Shown: positions 12,544-19,695 of the stretch, piece by piece
How positions within the stretch are numbered: position 1 is the first letter of the stretch
Layout of the letters: each line of letters starts with the position of its first letter
IMG/VR virus record: IMGVR_UViG_3300037264_000184
Coordinates: 1 to 28,365 of that record
Reading direction: 5' to 3' (one strand)
DNA: 28,365 nucleotides
Origin: a virus
Notes under the pieces: generated by a model
What the model was told of the DNA's origin: nothing
Databases searched by the model: none
Seen by the model: only the letters and a program-made list of their open reading frames with translations
Position numbers and translations under genes: made by a program

Positions 12544-12999
12544 ATGGCTCTCTTTTCTGCAATCGCCGAAGCTGCTGCTGTTCCGGCAGTTATTAGTACA
12601 ATTTTAGAAGTTAATCCTCCAGCGAACCGTAGAGCTGTTTTAGCTCAATGGTCAATTGAATTTAGTGGAGTCTCTTCGACTGATGTTCCAGTTATTGTTC
12701 AACTTTGTGAACTTACGGTAACTTCGGCTGCTGGTACAGGAGTAACTCCTGCTGCTATGCGTGATGGTGAAGTTATTGCTGCATCTACATCTAAAAAGTT
12801 ACCTGCCTCGGAAGGGACTGTAACTGTACTTGAAACACACAATATTCCGCCTTCAACAGGATTGGTAATTCAATATCCGCTTGGTCGAGAACCTACTACA
12901 GATGGTGCAGCTTCTACTGCAAAAGGGTTAAGCATTCGTGCTAATAGAGGTGCTGGTGCCGCTATTAATGCGAATTGCACAATGATCTGGGAAGAATAA
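12544..12999 (+). CDS. Beta-rich structural protein, 151 aa
   Basis: ATG at 12544 with AAAGGATATATCT upstream. The protein has a hydrophobic, Ala-rich N-terminus (MALFSAIAEAAAVPAVISTI) and then repeated strand-like segments: AVLAQWSIEFSGVSSTDVPV, CELTVTSAAGTGVTPAAMRD and NIPPSTGLVIQYPLGREP, with final INANCTMIWEE. The same outline, an ILE-type opening, a GVTP turn, a block with thresholds of Thr/Ala and a closing strand, appears in the 142-aa protein at 13266, so the two look like distant relatives (IFMGAATLSTYGLGRPA and GVTPTSPVALLAEDPAE in the latter). I infer a small virion decoration or tail protein. Function unknown. Confidence 0.65.
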   Translation: MALFSAIAEAAAVPAVISTILEVNPPANRRAVLAQWSIEFSGVSSTDVPVIVQLCELTVTSAAGTGVTPAAMRDGEVIAASTSKKLPASEGTVTVLETHNIPPSTGLVIQYPLGREPTTDGAASTAKGLSIRANRGAGAAINANCTMIWEE

Positions 13000-13238
13000 T
13001 GGCTAGGCTAGTCATTCATATTAAAGACGGGCAGACAATTTCTGCCCCCTTTGAAGTATGGTGTATAGCTCTCATTAATTCACTCCCGTCTAATCTTCAA
13101 CACGAAGTTTTTAGACAAGTAAGCAAAATGAATGGTGCGTCGATTATTCCTGATAAATATACTGTATTTGAGGATAATTTAGGCACAATGCAAATTGTAG
13201 AAAACCCACTGATTGATCTTTCAAGAAAGTTAAACTAA
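12999..13238 (+). CDS. Small hypothetical protein, 79 aa
   Basis: ATG at 12999 shares its A with the preceding stop; GGGAAGAATA acts as ribosome-binding site. The product begins MARLVIHIKDGQTISAPFEV and continues with WCIALINSLPSNLQHEVFRQ, VSKMNGASIIPDKYTVFEDN and IVENPLIDLSRKLN. It is short, mixed alpha/beta and soluble. No motif is recognised. Being embedded between two related beta-rich genes it may act with them. Confidence 0.65.
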   Translation: MARLVIHIKDGQTISAPFEVWCIALINSLPSNLQHEVFRQVSKMNGASIIPDKYTVFEDNLGTMQIVENPLIDLSRKLN

Positions 13239-13265
13239 TCAAGCAGCAATTTTAAGGGAATAATT

Positions 13266-13694
13266 ATGGCAATTTATAGTATTGCTCGACGTACTACAAA
13301 TACGACATCTGGTGCATCAGCACACACACTTATTACTACTGCAAACGATCGTGCAGCGATCCTTGAGGCCGGCATCTTTATGGGTGCGGCGACATTGAGC
13401 ACTTATGGCCTTGGACGGCCTGCGGCGAATGGTGTGACGCCAACTTCGCCCGTTGCGTTGCTGGCGGAAGACCCGGCCGAGACAACGGGGCAGACGACCA
13501 GTGCGCTTGCGTGGGGCACTTCCCCAACGAACCCGACGGAAAGTATGCGCCGTTGGGCAAGCCCGGCCACTATCGGAACGGGAGTGATCTTCACCTTCCC
13601 GCGCGGACTTCTGGTCGCAGTCAGCGCGAACTTTGTTCTCCAGAACCTCGCCACGAATGGCGCGGTGGACAGCTACTTCGTAGTGGACGAGTAA
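13266..13694 (+). CDS. Beta-rich structural protein, 142 aa, with GC-rich 3' part
   Basis: ATG at 13266 with AAGGGAATAATT upstream. The protein opens MAIYSIARRTTNTTSGASAH, with AILEAGIFMGAATLSTYGLG, GVTPTSPVALLAEDPAETTG and a C-terminal VSANFVLQNLATNGAVDSYF. Families with this outline are found in phage virion modules. The first ~100 bases are AT-rich like the neighbouring genes; from about 13370 the third codon positions become mostly G or C, without a break in the frame, so the gene appears to be a composite of two sources. It resembles the 151-aa protein at 12544 in outline, which might be an old duplication. Confidence 0.7.
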   Translation: MAIYSIARRTTNTTSGASAHTLITTANDRAAILEAGIFMGAATLSTYGLGRPAANGVTPTSPVALLAEDPAETTGQTTSALAWGTSPTNPTESMRRWASPATIGTGVIFTFPRGLLVAVSANFVLQNLATNGAVDSYFVVDE

Positions 13695-14350
13695 CTTTTT
13701 AAACAGGCTCCTCAGAGCACTATTCCTCATGGCCGCTATTCTCACAGGAACTCCGGTCGCTGTTACGTGGGCGGCGGGCGCAAACCCCGCCGGGCAGAGC
13801 ATTACGATCCCGTCGGATGCGACCGCGGTCTATATGTTCTGGACGTACTTCGTCGCGGCGGCAGGCAACGGCTTGGCGAGCGCCACGCTGAACGGCGTCA
13901 GCCCGGCACAGACCTTCGAGGTAGAGACTGCCCCGACCGACCAGAGCGCGACCGGGGTGGCGGTGTGGTACAACCCGGCCACCGGCAGCCAGACGCTCGA
14001 CCCGGCCTGGGATGCCTCGCCGACGGAGGGCTCGACCTGCATCGTGTTCTTCGTGAAGGATGGCGACACGGCTGCATGGCGTGACGCCGACGCAGCGAAC
14101 GAACAAGGGACCAATGCGTGCTCGGTCACGCTCACCACCGTGAGCGGGGACTTGGTACTGAAGTTTGACCAACGCTTCGACGTGGCTGAGACGGTGCCGA
14201 GCTTGTCCGCCGGCTGGACCAACGGGCAGACGCACGGCAATGTCGACGAGGGCGCGCGCGGGAGCTACATCTCGGCTAGCGGCTCTACGCAGGTCTGCAA
14301 CTCGGAGGACGAGGAATATTCGACCATAGTGGCGGTGTCGATCCCGAGTG
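13370..14350. other. GC-rich island with edges inside genes
   Basis: Within otherwise AT-rich DNA, this stretch is visibly GC-rich with G/C-dominated third codon positions. The left edge lies in the gene at 13266 and the right edge inside the gene at 13729, around codons 205-215. Long spurious antisense frames (13317-13802 and 13720-14235) are a by-product of the composition. No insertion-sequence ends or integrase are seen, so homologous or illegitimate recombination with a GC-rich phage is the simplest account. Confidence 0.75.
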
Positions 14351-14526
14351 GAGCTCCTGCCCCTGGAATTGGCGGCGGCTACTACGACGATCGCTTTCGC
14401 TTTCGCAATCCTGCACTTCTCTCAGGGTCTTCCACCCTTGGAACTAAACGCAATTCATGGCCCGACTCTGTAGCCATAAGCAGCTACGAAGATTTTGTCG
14501 CTGATAATAGGTCGAGATTAATGTGA
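13729..14526 (+). CDS. Beta-sandwich structural protein, 265 aa, composite
   Basis: ATG at 13729 has no clear ribosome-binding site. The N-terminal 205 residues are a beta-rich domain (MAAILTGTPVAVTWAAGANP; TAVYMFWTYFVAAAGNGLAS; SATGVAVWYNPATGSQTLDP), low in Lys, and with AWRDADAANEQGTNACSVTL, of the type found in phage surface and adhesion proteins. After SGAPAPGIGGG (about 205-215) the sequence changes to an AT-rich, Arg/Ser-rich tail (YYDDRFRFRNPALLSGSS; AISSYEDFVADNRSRLM). The switch corresponds to the right edge of the GC island, so this is likely a fusion of an acquired head with a resident tail. A host-binding or decoration role is inferred. Its last bases overlap the start of the next gene. 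Confidence 0.7.
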   Translation: MAAILTGTPVAVTWAAGANPAGQSITIPSDATAVYMFWTYFVAAAGNGLASATLNGVSPAQTFEVETAPTDQSATGVAVWYNPATGSQTLDPAWDASPTEGSTCIVFFVKDGDTAAWRDADAANEQGTNACSVTLTTVSGDLVLKFDQRFDVAETVPSLSAGWTNGQTHGNVDEGARGSYISASGSTQVCNSEDEEYSTIVAVSIPSGAPAPGIGGGYYDDRFRFRNPALLSGSSTLGTKRNSWPDSVAISSYEDFVADNRSRLM

Positions 14527-15395
14527 GTTTTGGTGGAACATCTAGGCCAAGTTGGCCTCTTAATCTTCAAGGAGAAAGTTTACCCCCTCCCCCACCACAT
14601 ACACAAAGTGTTAAAATTAAACTTCAATCGGTGGTTCGTATTTCGATTGCACTACGAACTAAAGGTGACAGTAAACTAACCAAAGTATTTGGAAAATCCA
14701 CAACTAGATCTAAAGTACGTCGGCCTCAAATTTATAAAGGCCCAAAACGTCCACAAACTAAAACTAAAGCACAATTACTTAAGAAACCTCGTTCAACGGT
14801 TGTAATTGTTGTCTCTTACCCAAAACGAATTAAGACAGTTTTTGCCAAACCACGAAAATCAAAAACTAAATCACAATTATTTAAAAGACCAAAATCTACA
14901 GTTGTTTCCAAGTCAGACAAAGTTACAACTGTTTTAGTTAGATATAAACGGCAACTTAAAAGCTTAGTTAGATTTAACAAAATTTATGGAAAGCCAACTA
15001 CAAAATCAAGAGTAGTTCGGCCTACCATTGTAAAGACTAGAAGTAAAGTAAATCCTAAAAGTAGGATTCAATTACTTCGTAAACCAACTGTAACTCAAAT
15101 AGTTGTTGTTGTATATCCAAAAAGAACAAAAACAGTTCTTGTTTCCTATAAAAGACAGATTAGCTCAAATGCTAAGTTTAATAAGACTTCGGGAAAACCA
15201 ACAACAAAAGTTAAAGTTTCAAGACCACAAATTCATTTACAAAATCCCTATAATGTACGGATTAAACTTAAAACAAAAAGCACTTTAATTCAAGTATATG
15301 GAGGAGTTGTAGTTCCTCCTGTAATCACATTTCGTAATACAGGAATGTCAGCAGCTAAACTTACACGAAGACAACGCCAAAGGAATCGGTATTGA
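14523..15395 (+). CDS. Highly basic Lys/Arg repeat protein, 290 aa
   Basis: GTG at 14523 overlaps the previous stop. By my count 73 of 290 residues are Lys or Arg and only three are acidic. After a Pro-rich start (ESLPPPPPHT, 18-27) the chain is built from imperfect repeats. Unit A is GK-TT---V-RP-I: GKSTTRSKVRRPQI (57-70), GKPTTKSRVVRPTI (156-169) and GKPTTKVKVSRPQI (224-237). Unit B is QLLKKP-STVV-VV-YPKR-KTV (84-106), a shortened copy at 118-128 and QLLRKPTVTQIVVVVYPKRT (183-202). It ends RRQRQRNRY. Alternate Lys/Arg and Val/Thr suggests beta-strands with a charged face. It may bind DNA, lipopolysaccharide or an acidic virion protein. I recognise no family; the gene lies between mosaic structural genes. 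Confidence 0.8.
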   Translation: MSFGGTSRPSWPLNLQGESLPPPPPHTQSVKIKLQSVVRISIALRTKGDSKLTKVFGKSTTRSKVRRPQIYKGPKRPQTKTKAQLLKKPRSTVVIVVSYPKRIKTVFAKPRKSKTKSQLFKRPKSTVVSKSDKVTTVLVRYKRQLKSLVRFNKIYGKPTTKSRVVRPTIVKTRSKVNPKSRIQLLRKPTVTQIVVVVYPKRTKTVLVSYKRQISSNAKFNKTSGKPTTKVKVSRPQIHLQNPYNVRIKLKTKSTLIQVYGGVVVPPVITFRNTGMSAAKLTRRQRQRNRY

Positions 15396-15739
15396 TGTTA
15401 AAAAATCATTTTGAATCTGGTCAATGGAATACTATTTGTGACCGTTGTGGATTTAAGTTTAAATCAGGAGAACTCCGAAAAACTTGGGATAATTTCTGGG
15501 TTTGCCCAGATGACTGGGAACCTAGACACGTTGCAGACTTTATCAAAGCCCCAAGACCTGAAAAACCGATTCCCTGGACAAGGCCAGAGCCCTCGGAGAT
15601 TGAGGGTGGTCCAATCTATATTTCAGAATCTATTGGAGTCCAGGAACATCAATTACCTCCTTCTACCCCGCATGGGTCGATAATTATAGAAGAAATCGCA
15701 TTTGACAACGAAACATTTGACTATGGAGTATTCGCCTAA
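15395..15739 (+). CDS. Zinc-ribbon-like phage protein, 114 aa
   Basis: ATG at 15395 shares its A with the previous TGA; AGGA is 10 bases upstream. CDRCGFKFKSGELRKTWDNF and WVCPDDWEPRHVADFIKAP make a familiar phage motif (Cys15, Cys18, Cys37, then W-E-P-R-H-x-x-D-F). Usually the second pair is Cys-x-x-Cys; here Asp40 replaces the last Cys, which might weaken or change metal binding. The C-terminal half is acidic and Pro-rich (PRPEKPIPWTRPEPSEIEGG) and without obvious structure. I recall homologues near tail or fibre genes of many phages. Function unknown; an assembly or connector role is inferred from the position. Confidence 0.7.
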   Translation: MLKNHFESGQWNTICDRCGFKFKSGELRKTWDNFWVCPDDWEPRHVADFIKAPRPEKPIPWTRPEPSEIEGGPIYISESIGVQEHQLPPSTPHGSIIIEEIAFDNETFDYGVFA

Positions 15740-17232
15740 TGGGAATTATCCACGCTAAAGTAAGCACTAAACCAGATCCAATAGATTCTTCCCTAATAGG
15801 AAAGACAGATTGGAATACCCAGCACTTAATTTCAGATTCAATTACTGTTCCTACTAGTGTAATTACCCCGCTTGTCACCTCCGGTGGTGGCAGTGTGCCG
15901 CTGGTGTTGAAGGGCGGAGATGGGACCGTCTATATCTCCACGTTGCAAAGCATTCCTGGGGGTTGGCGAAGTGTGCCAGATGCCGCGAGCGCTGATTTTA
16001 ACGGCATTTTCGAGTTGCAATCCAAAGGGGCTGGAATTTTCAATCGACTTTTCAAGTTCCTTAATAGTTCAGGAACAGAGCTTGGGCACTTTCAAGAAAA
16101 CATCGGCAAGATGTTCTATGACTTCGCCGACAGCGAATTTCGCCGCTTCTCTGACGGCACCACCCAACTCCTCATTACCGGCCCTGCGGGGGCGACACAC
16201 AGCCTTGTCGTTTCGAGTTCGGTAGGGGCTGGTGGATTACTCTCCAGCAATTCAGACTCCGCTCCGATATATCTTCGGGGTGGCACAACTGATGGGAATT
16301 ACTACCAGTTGTTCACTTCCCCGGCTAATGGGGGATGGAAGATACAAGCGTCTGGTGGGAACATTAACGCTGCTCTCACACTTGCCAGCATCAACGCCGC
16401 CATCACACCCATAATTCAATTTGAGGCGTCGGGAGCAAACCAAGCAACTATTGCAGCTCAAGCAGGCATTCTTTATTCCTCTACAGGGACAGAATCTAAG
16501 TTTACAAGGCTTGCCGACGGCTCTACTTCCTTCCGTGTCGCCAACCTCGCCTCCGCCGTCAACAATCTTTTCGTGCAGCCGGCAGTCACAACTGTCGCCC
16601 CTATTCTCCAGGCTGAAGGAAGTGACACCAACATTGGTATAAGTTACGTCAGCAAGGGTACGGGCATCCACTCTTTCACCGGGCCGATGCTTCTGAGCAG
16701 CACCCTGACTTTCAGCACTGCTGCGGGCAAGATCATTCCGGGTGCAACGTCAGTGACCTTCAGAAATAACGCCGATTCTGCCGACAACATTTCGATCGCT
16801 GATGGTGGGAACACCACGTTTCGAGGGAGTATCATTTTTTCTGCGGCTACTTCTAGGATCATTCCAGGGGCCACATCTTTCGCAGTACGAGACAATTCCA
16901 ACAGTTTTAATACTTTGTTGATTGAGAGCAGTGGAAATGTATCCCTAAACAACGGTCTATTTTTTACCGTTGCAGGGTCGGCAGTAATTACAGGAGGAAG
17001 CGCTTCTATTATGTTCCGAAATAATGCCAACAACTTATCCACTTTAGAGCTTGCTGATGGTGGAAATATCACTTGGCAACGCGATGCAAATTTACATCGT
17101 TCTGCCACGGCAATGACAAACGGAGCTGGCGCTTCCGTAGGCACACTTACAAATGCACCGGCAGCCACCAACCCTACGAAGTGGTTAGCTGTTGATGACA
17201 ATGGCACGACACGTTACGTCCCAGCTTGGTAA
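15739..17232 (+). CDS. Tail fibre / receptor-binding protein, 497 aa
   Basis: ATG at 15739 overlaps the previous stop codon by one base. The N-terminus (MGIIHAKVSTKPDPIDSSLI, then GKTDWNTQHLIS) is a fibre adaptor type in which Asp-Trp-Asn precedes -H-I/L. The centre is repetitive and beta-rich, Gly/Ser/Thr/Asn heavy. Three copies of FRNNA/VRDNSN blocks (near IIPGATSVTFRNNADSADN, IIPGATSFAVRDNSN and ITGGSASIMFRNNANN) each precede a LELADGGN-like strand. The end is LTNAPAATNPTKWLAVDDNG, then TTRYVPAW, a closing motif typical of phage fibres. It probably trimerises and contacts the host surface. The DNA of about 15870-16700 is richer in GC than the ends. Confidence 0.8.
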   Translation: MGIIHAKVSTKPDPIDSSLIGKTDWNTQHLISDSITVPTSVITPLVTSGGGSVPLVLKGGDGTVYISTLQSIPGGWRSVPDAASADFNGIFELQSKGAGIFNRLFKFLNSSGTELGHFQENIGKMFYDFADSEFRRFSDGTTQLLITGPAGATHSLVVSSSVGAGGLLSSNSDSAPIYLRGGTTDGNYYQLFTSPANGGWKIQASGGNINAALTLASINAAITPIIQFEASGANQATIAAQAGILYSSTGTESKFTRLADGSTSFRVANLASAVNNLFVQPAVTTVAPILQAEGSDTNIGISYVSKGTGIHSFTGPMLLSSTLTFSTAAGKIIPGATSVTFRNNADSADNISIADGGNTTFRGSIIFSAATSRIIPGATSFAVRDNSNSFNTLLIESSGNVSLNNGLFFTVAGSAVITGGSASIMFRNNANNLSTLELADGGNITWQRDANLHRSATAMTNGAGASVGTLTNAPAATNPTKWLAVDDNGTTRYVPAW

Positions 17233-17238
17233 ACGCAC

Positions 17239-18237
17239 ATGGCACATACAATCTTTACTAATGGAGTTACTCTTACTGAAGCAGCATGGTTCAATGATAT
17301 TGACACAGTTGCTTATACTTATTTTGGTGACTTAACAAATCTTAATACCCCAACCAAAGTAGCAGTAACTATTGGGGCCTTCTCAACTTCAGTTCTGACA
17401 CCACTAATAGATAGTCAAACTAATCCTCTTAATCTTCGAGGTACTTCAACAGTTGTAAGTTGGGCTACGACTACATCGGTTACTAGAGGAGAAGGTCGTA
17501 AGCCTATCGTGGCTAACGGATTTCATTATGAGGTAACAGATGTCTCCCTGACAACTTCGACTTGGGTGACCTTAACACTTTATTCGACGGGGACTTTTGC
17601 TAAGCCTACGGCACCCAATACCTTTAGGTATGAGGCAACTACAGGTGGAACAAGTGACGCAGGTGAGCCTACTTGGCCTACAATCAGAGGCCGTACAGTT
17701 ACAGATGGCACAGTAATCTGGACTTGTCGGGATACTGCTCTTACGGGTGGGTCTGAACCGATTTTCCCAACAACGCCAGGAACTACAGTTGATGATGTTG
17801 CTATTCGTTGGACTTGCCGTACCCCTGGAGTTGGGAATCTTAAGACCTTTATTGGAGAAGGCATAGGCTACCAAGTTGGGGCTAACACCGGAAATTTCAA
17901 TGGTGAGTACCAAATTAATAGTCTTGGAAGTGCACCTCTCAGTATTCTTTCGTTTGCCGATGATGGGATCAAGCATAGTCAAATCACTGGATCTTTATCC
18001 AGTGGTTTTCAATCATATGCCTCAAAACATACTTTTTATAGTTTTTCCGATGGTACTGCCCAATTTGCAATTACAAATACGGCAAATGCTCTATTTCATA
18101 TTACAGTCACAGGTTCTCTTACAAACCCTGTTCTGAGTACAACAGGTGGAAGTCTCTCGATTGATGTACCTGTACTTATTCAAGGATCACCTCCAGATAC
18201 TGGACGATTTGTTAAACAATTTTATCCCTCTTTCTAA
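17239..18237 (+). CDS. Second tail fibre-like protein, 332 aa
   Basis: ATG at 17239, weak ribosome-binding site. The opening MAHTIFTNGVTLTEAAWFND, then IDTVAYTYF, is another common adaptor found at the N-terminus of phage fibres. Residues 110-195 hold two tandem units of the type G-TS-AGEPTWPT--G-TV-DGT-IW-CR (RYEATTGGTSDAGEPTWPTI and SEPIFPTTPGTTVDDVAIRW), a repeat I know from phage tail proteins. The C-terminal part is a beta-rich, Ser/Thr-rich head with FYSFSDGTAQFAITNTANAL and ends RFVKQFYPSF. Together with the preceding fibre it suggests two receptor-binding components. Confidence 0.8.
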   Translation: MAHTIFTNGVTLTEAAWFNDIDTVAYTYFGDLTNLNTPTKVAVTIGAFSTSVLTPLIDSQTNPLNLRGTSTVVSWATTTSVTRGEGRKPIVANGFHYEVTDVSLTTSTWVTLTLYSTGTFAKPTAPNTFRYEATTGGTSDAGEPTWPTIRGRTVTDGTVIWTCRDTALTGGSEPIFPTTPGTTVDDVAIRWTCRTPGVGNLKTFIGEGIGYQVGANTGNFNGEYQINSLGSAPLSILSFADDGIKHSQITGSLSSGFQSYASKHTFYSFSDGTAQFAITNTANALFHITVTGSLTNPVLSTTGGSLSIDVPVLIQGSPPDTGRFVKQFYPSF

Positions 18238-18251
18238 AAGGAAATACTTAA

Positions 18252-18680
18252 ATGCCCGCAAATACTAATCCCATTTCTCCAATAACTCCTTCAGGAAGTT
18301 GGAATCCTATAGCAATTTTAACTAGCAATGTAGCTTTAAATGGAACTGGAACAGTTGGAACAGATATTGAACTTATCTTTACAGCGGGAGCAAATGGCGC
18401 TCGTATACCTCGTGTTCGGGTTGTACATCGTGGATCTAACGTTGCCACCGTACTACGTATTTTTCAAAATAACGGAGCAACTAATGCAACACCATCAAAT
18501 AACTCACTACTTTCCGAAGAGACAATTGCCGCGAATACGCTGTCACAGGTTGCAAAGAGTGTCTTCTACGACATCTACATCAACGCGGTGCTGAAGCCGA
18601 CGTATCGACTGTACTACACGATTGGTACCAACGTCGCCGCAGGCCACGCAGTAAGCACTCCTGACGCCGGAGACTATTAA
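18252..18680 (+). CDS. Tail-associated structural protein, 142 aa
   Basis: ATG at 18252 with AAAAGGAAATACTTAA upstream. The protein is beta-rich with low charge: MPANTNPISPITPSGSWNPI; GTDIELIFTAGANGARIPRV; FQNNGATNATPSNNSLLSEE; AANTLSQVAKSVFYDIYINA. The order (a sandwich-like core with a TG-D--L-F-AG-NG--I stretch) suggests a small beta-sandwich fibre or baseplate-type part of a family I have seen in phage adhesion regions. From about 18500 the DNA is more GC-rich. It sits between a fibre and a glycine-rich adhesin. Confidence 0.65.
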   Translation: MPANTNPISPITPSGSWNPIAILTSNVALNGTGTVGTDIELIFTAGANGARIPRVRVVHRGSNVATVLRIFQNNGATNATPSNNSLLSEETIAANTLSQVAKSVFYDIYINAVLKPTYRLYYTIGTNVAAGHAVSTPDAGDY

Positions 18681-18681
18681 G

Positions 18682-19218
18682 ATGTTTGGAATTCCGCAAC
18701 ATAATACACTGACGAACGCGCCAAACAACGTCGTTCACGGAGCATGGTCGCTGCGTGGGGCGGGAAGTCTTATTGCGGCTCCAGCCCCACAAATATTTTC
18801 TGTGCCAGATGAAGTCTATACGATCTGGGTTTCTATGTGTGCAGGAGGCGGCGGTGGGGCGGCGGGAGGGGTGGGTGGCAATACTACTTTCGGGAATTTA
18901 CTGACCGCGACTGGAGGCGCTGCTGATGGAGGCGCTGCTGGCAGTCCAAACGGACAACTAGGCACAGTTTCGGCAGCAGATGCCTCCGTTGGCGGATCAA
19001 CACCTTTTGGATTTGGGGGATTTGGTGCGCAAAATGGCCGTGGATGGGGTTCTGGTGGCGCAGGTGGTGCAGGTGTTTCTGCTGGCTCTTCAGGAGGATG
19101 GTATCTTAAGCATCAAATTGCTGTAACTCCAGGGATGTCAATCCTATGTACGGTAGGTGCTGGAGATGATGGAGCCGGTTCTGATGGCGCTTCTGGAATG
19201 ATTCTTGTCGAATGGTAA
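18682..19218 (+). CDS. Glycine-rich tail adhesin, 178 aa
   Basis: ATG at 18682 with GGAG 9 bases upstream. After an N-terminal region without charge (MFGIPQHNTLTNAPNNVVHG) comes a beta block (IFSVPDEVYTIWVSMCAGGG) followed by Gly/Ala-rich loops (GGGGAAGGVGGNTTFG; GAADGGAAGSPNG; GGFGAQNGRGWGSGGAGGAG) and a C-terminal VTPGMSILCTVGAGDDGAG, then SGMILVEW. Gly-rich loops between short strands with PG---- VG-GG-G and a final LVEW is the layout of phage tip adhesins and similar receptor-binding domains. It could bind host surface polymers or proteins. The last bases overlap the next gene. Confidence 0.75.
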   Translation: MFGIPQHNTLTNAPNNVVHGAWSLRGAGSLIAAPAPQIFSVPDEVYTIWVSMCAGGGGGAAGGVGGNTTFGNLLTATGGAADGGAAGSPNGQLGTVSAADASVGGSTPFGFGGFGAQNGRGWGSGGAGGAGVSAGSSGGWYLKHQIAVTPGMSILCTVGAGDDGAGSDGASGMILVEW

Positions 19219-19556
19219 ATTTAATTGTAGCAGTTTTTATAGTTCTTGCTTCTTTTGGAATTGAAAATAGCCCAAAACTAGATTGGAATTATACCGGGCC
19301 AGATGTGACTTCAAAAACCTTAGGACCAATTTATGTGGATAAGCGTCAACTACAGGTGGCTTGTCAACATGAATCTTATCGTACAGAACTTGCAGGTTGT
19401 TTTGTTCCACATGGAATTGATGGTGGAGTAATCTATATCCGGTCAGATTTTGCTAGCCGAAATACTCATTTATGTCGGCTACCTAATTTTGAACCTATCT
19501 CAGTAGAAGAGCATGAATGGTGCCACGCAAAAGGATGGGGTCATGAAAATACTTAA
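19212..19556 (+). CDS. Secreted or membrane-anchored HExxHxxGxxH protein, 114 aa
   Basis: ATG at 19212 overlaps the adhesin stop. Residues 3-16 (NLIVAVFIVLASFG) are a short hydrophobic export or anchor segment. The C-terminus holds EEHEWCHAKGWGHEN, giving HEWCHAKGWGH: His101, Glu102, His105, Gly108, His111, which is the full metzincin zinc-binding consensus HExxHxxGxxH. Three other Cys (51, 63, 88) may form disulfides outside the cytoplasm. The protein is too short for a classical metzincin, so it may be a reduced zincin or only a metal-binding protein. I recall similar small phage proteins with an H-E-x-x-H-x-x-G-W end near holin genes. A role in envelope degradation or lysis is inferred. 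Confidence 0.75.
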   Translation: MVNLIVAVFIVLASFGIENSPKLDWNYTGPDVTSKTLGPIYVDKRQLQVACQHESYRTELAGCFVPHGIDGGVIYIRSDFASRNTHLCRLPNFEPISVEEHEWCHAKGWGHENT

Positions 19557-19695
19557 ACTTTGCACTGATGGAGCTTCATGGTGCGTAGTTATTAGTACTA
19601 TAGCTGGATGGCTTCCTCCTATAGCGGCTCTCTTTACTATTGTGTGGACAGGTATCCAAATTTATTCATGGTGGAAGAAACATAATGGCAACTAG
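19543..19695 (+). CDS. Holin candidate, 50 aa
   Basis: ATG at 19543, with AAGGA 8 bases upstream, is used; an upstream in-frame ATG at 19513 lies inside the previous gene without a ribosome-binding site. The product has a Cys-containing N-terminus (MKILKLCTDGASW), a long hydrophobic region (about 13-42: VVISTIAGWLPPIAALFTIV and WTGIQIYSW) split by a Leu-Pro-Pro turn, and a basic tail (KKHNGN). A GWLPP-AALFTI-W core with a charged end is a form I associate with short phage holins. No endolysin is in the window. It overlaps both neighbours, as small lysis genes often do. Confidence 0.65.
   Translation: MKILKLCTDGASWCVVISTIAGWLPPIAALFTIVWTGIQIYSWWKKHNGN

Noticed and set aside
13317-14235. Long antisense frames (161 and 171 codons)
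   Set aside because: They lie opposite two clear structural genes in the GC-rich island; high G/C at third positions removes stop codons on the other strand. Arg-rich random composition.
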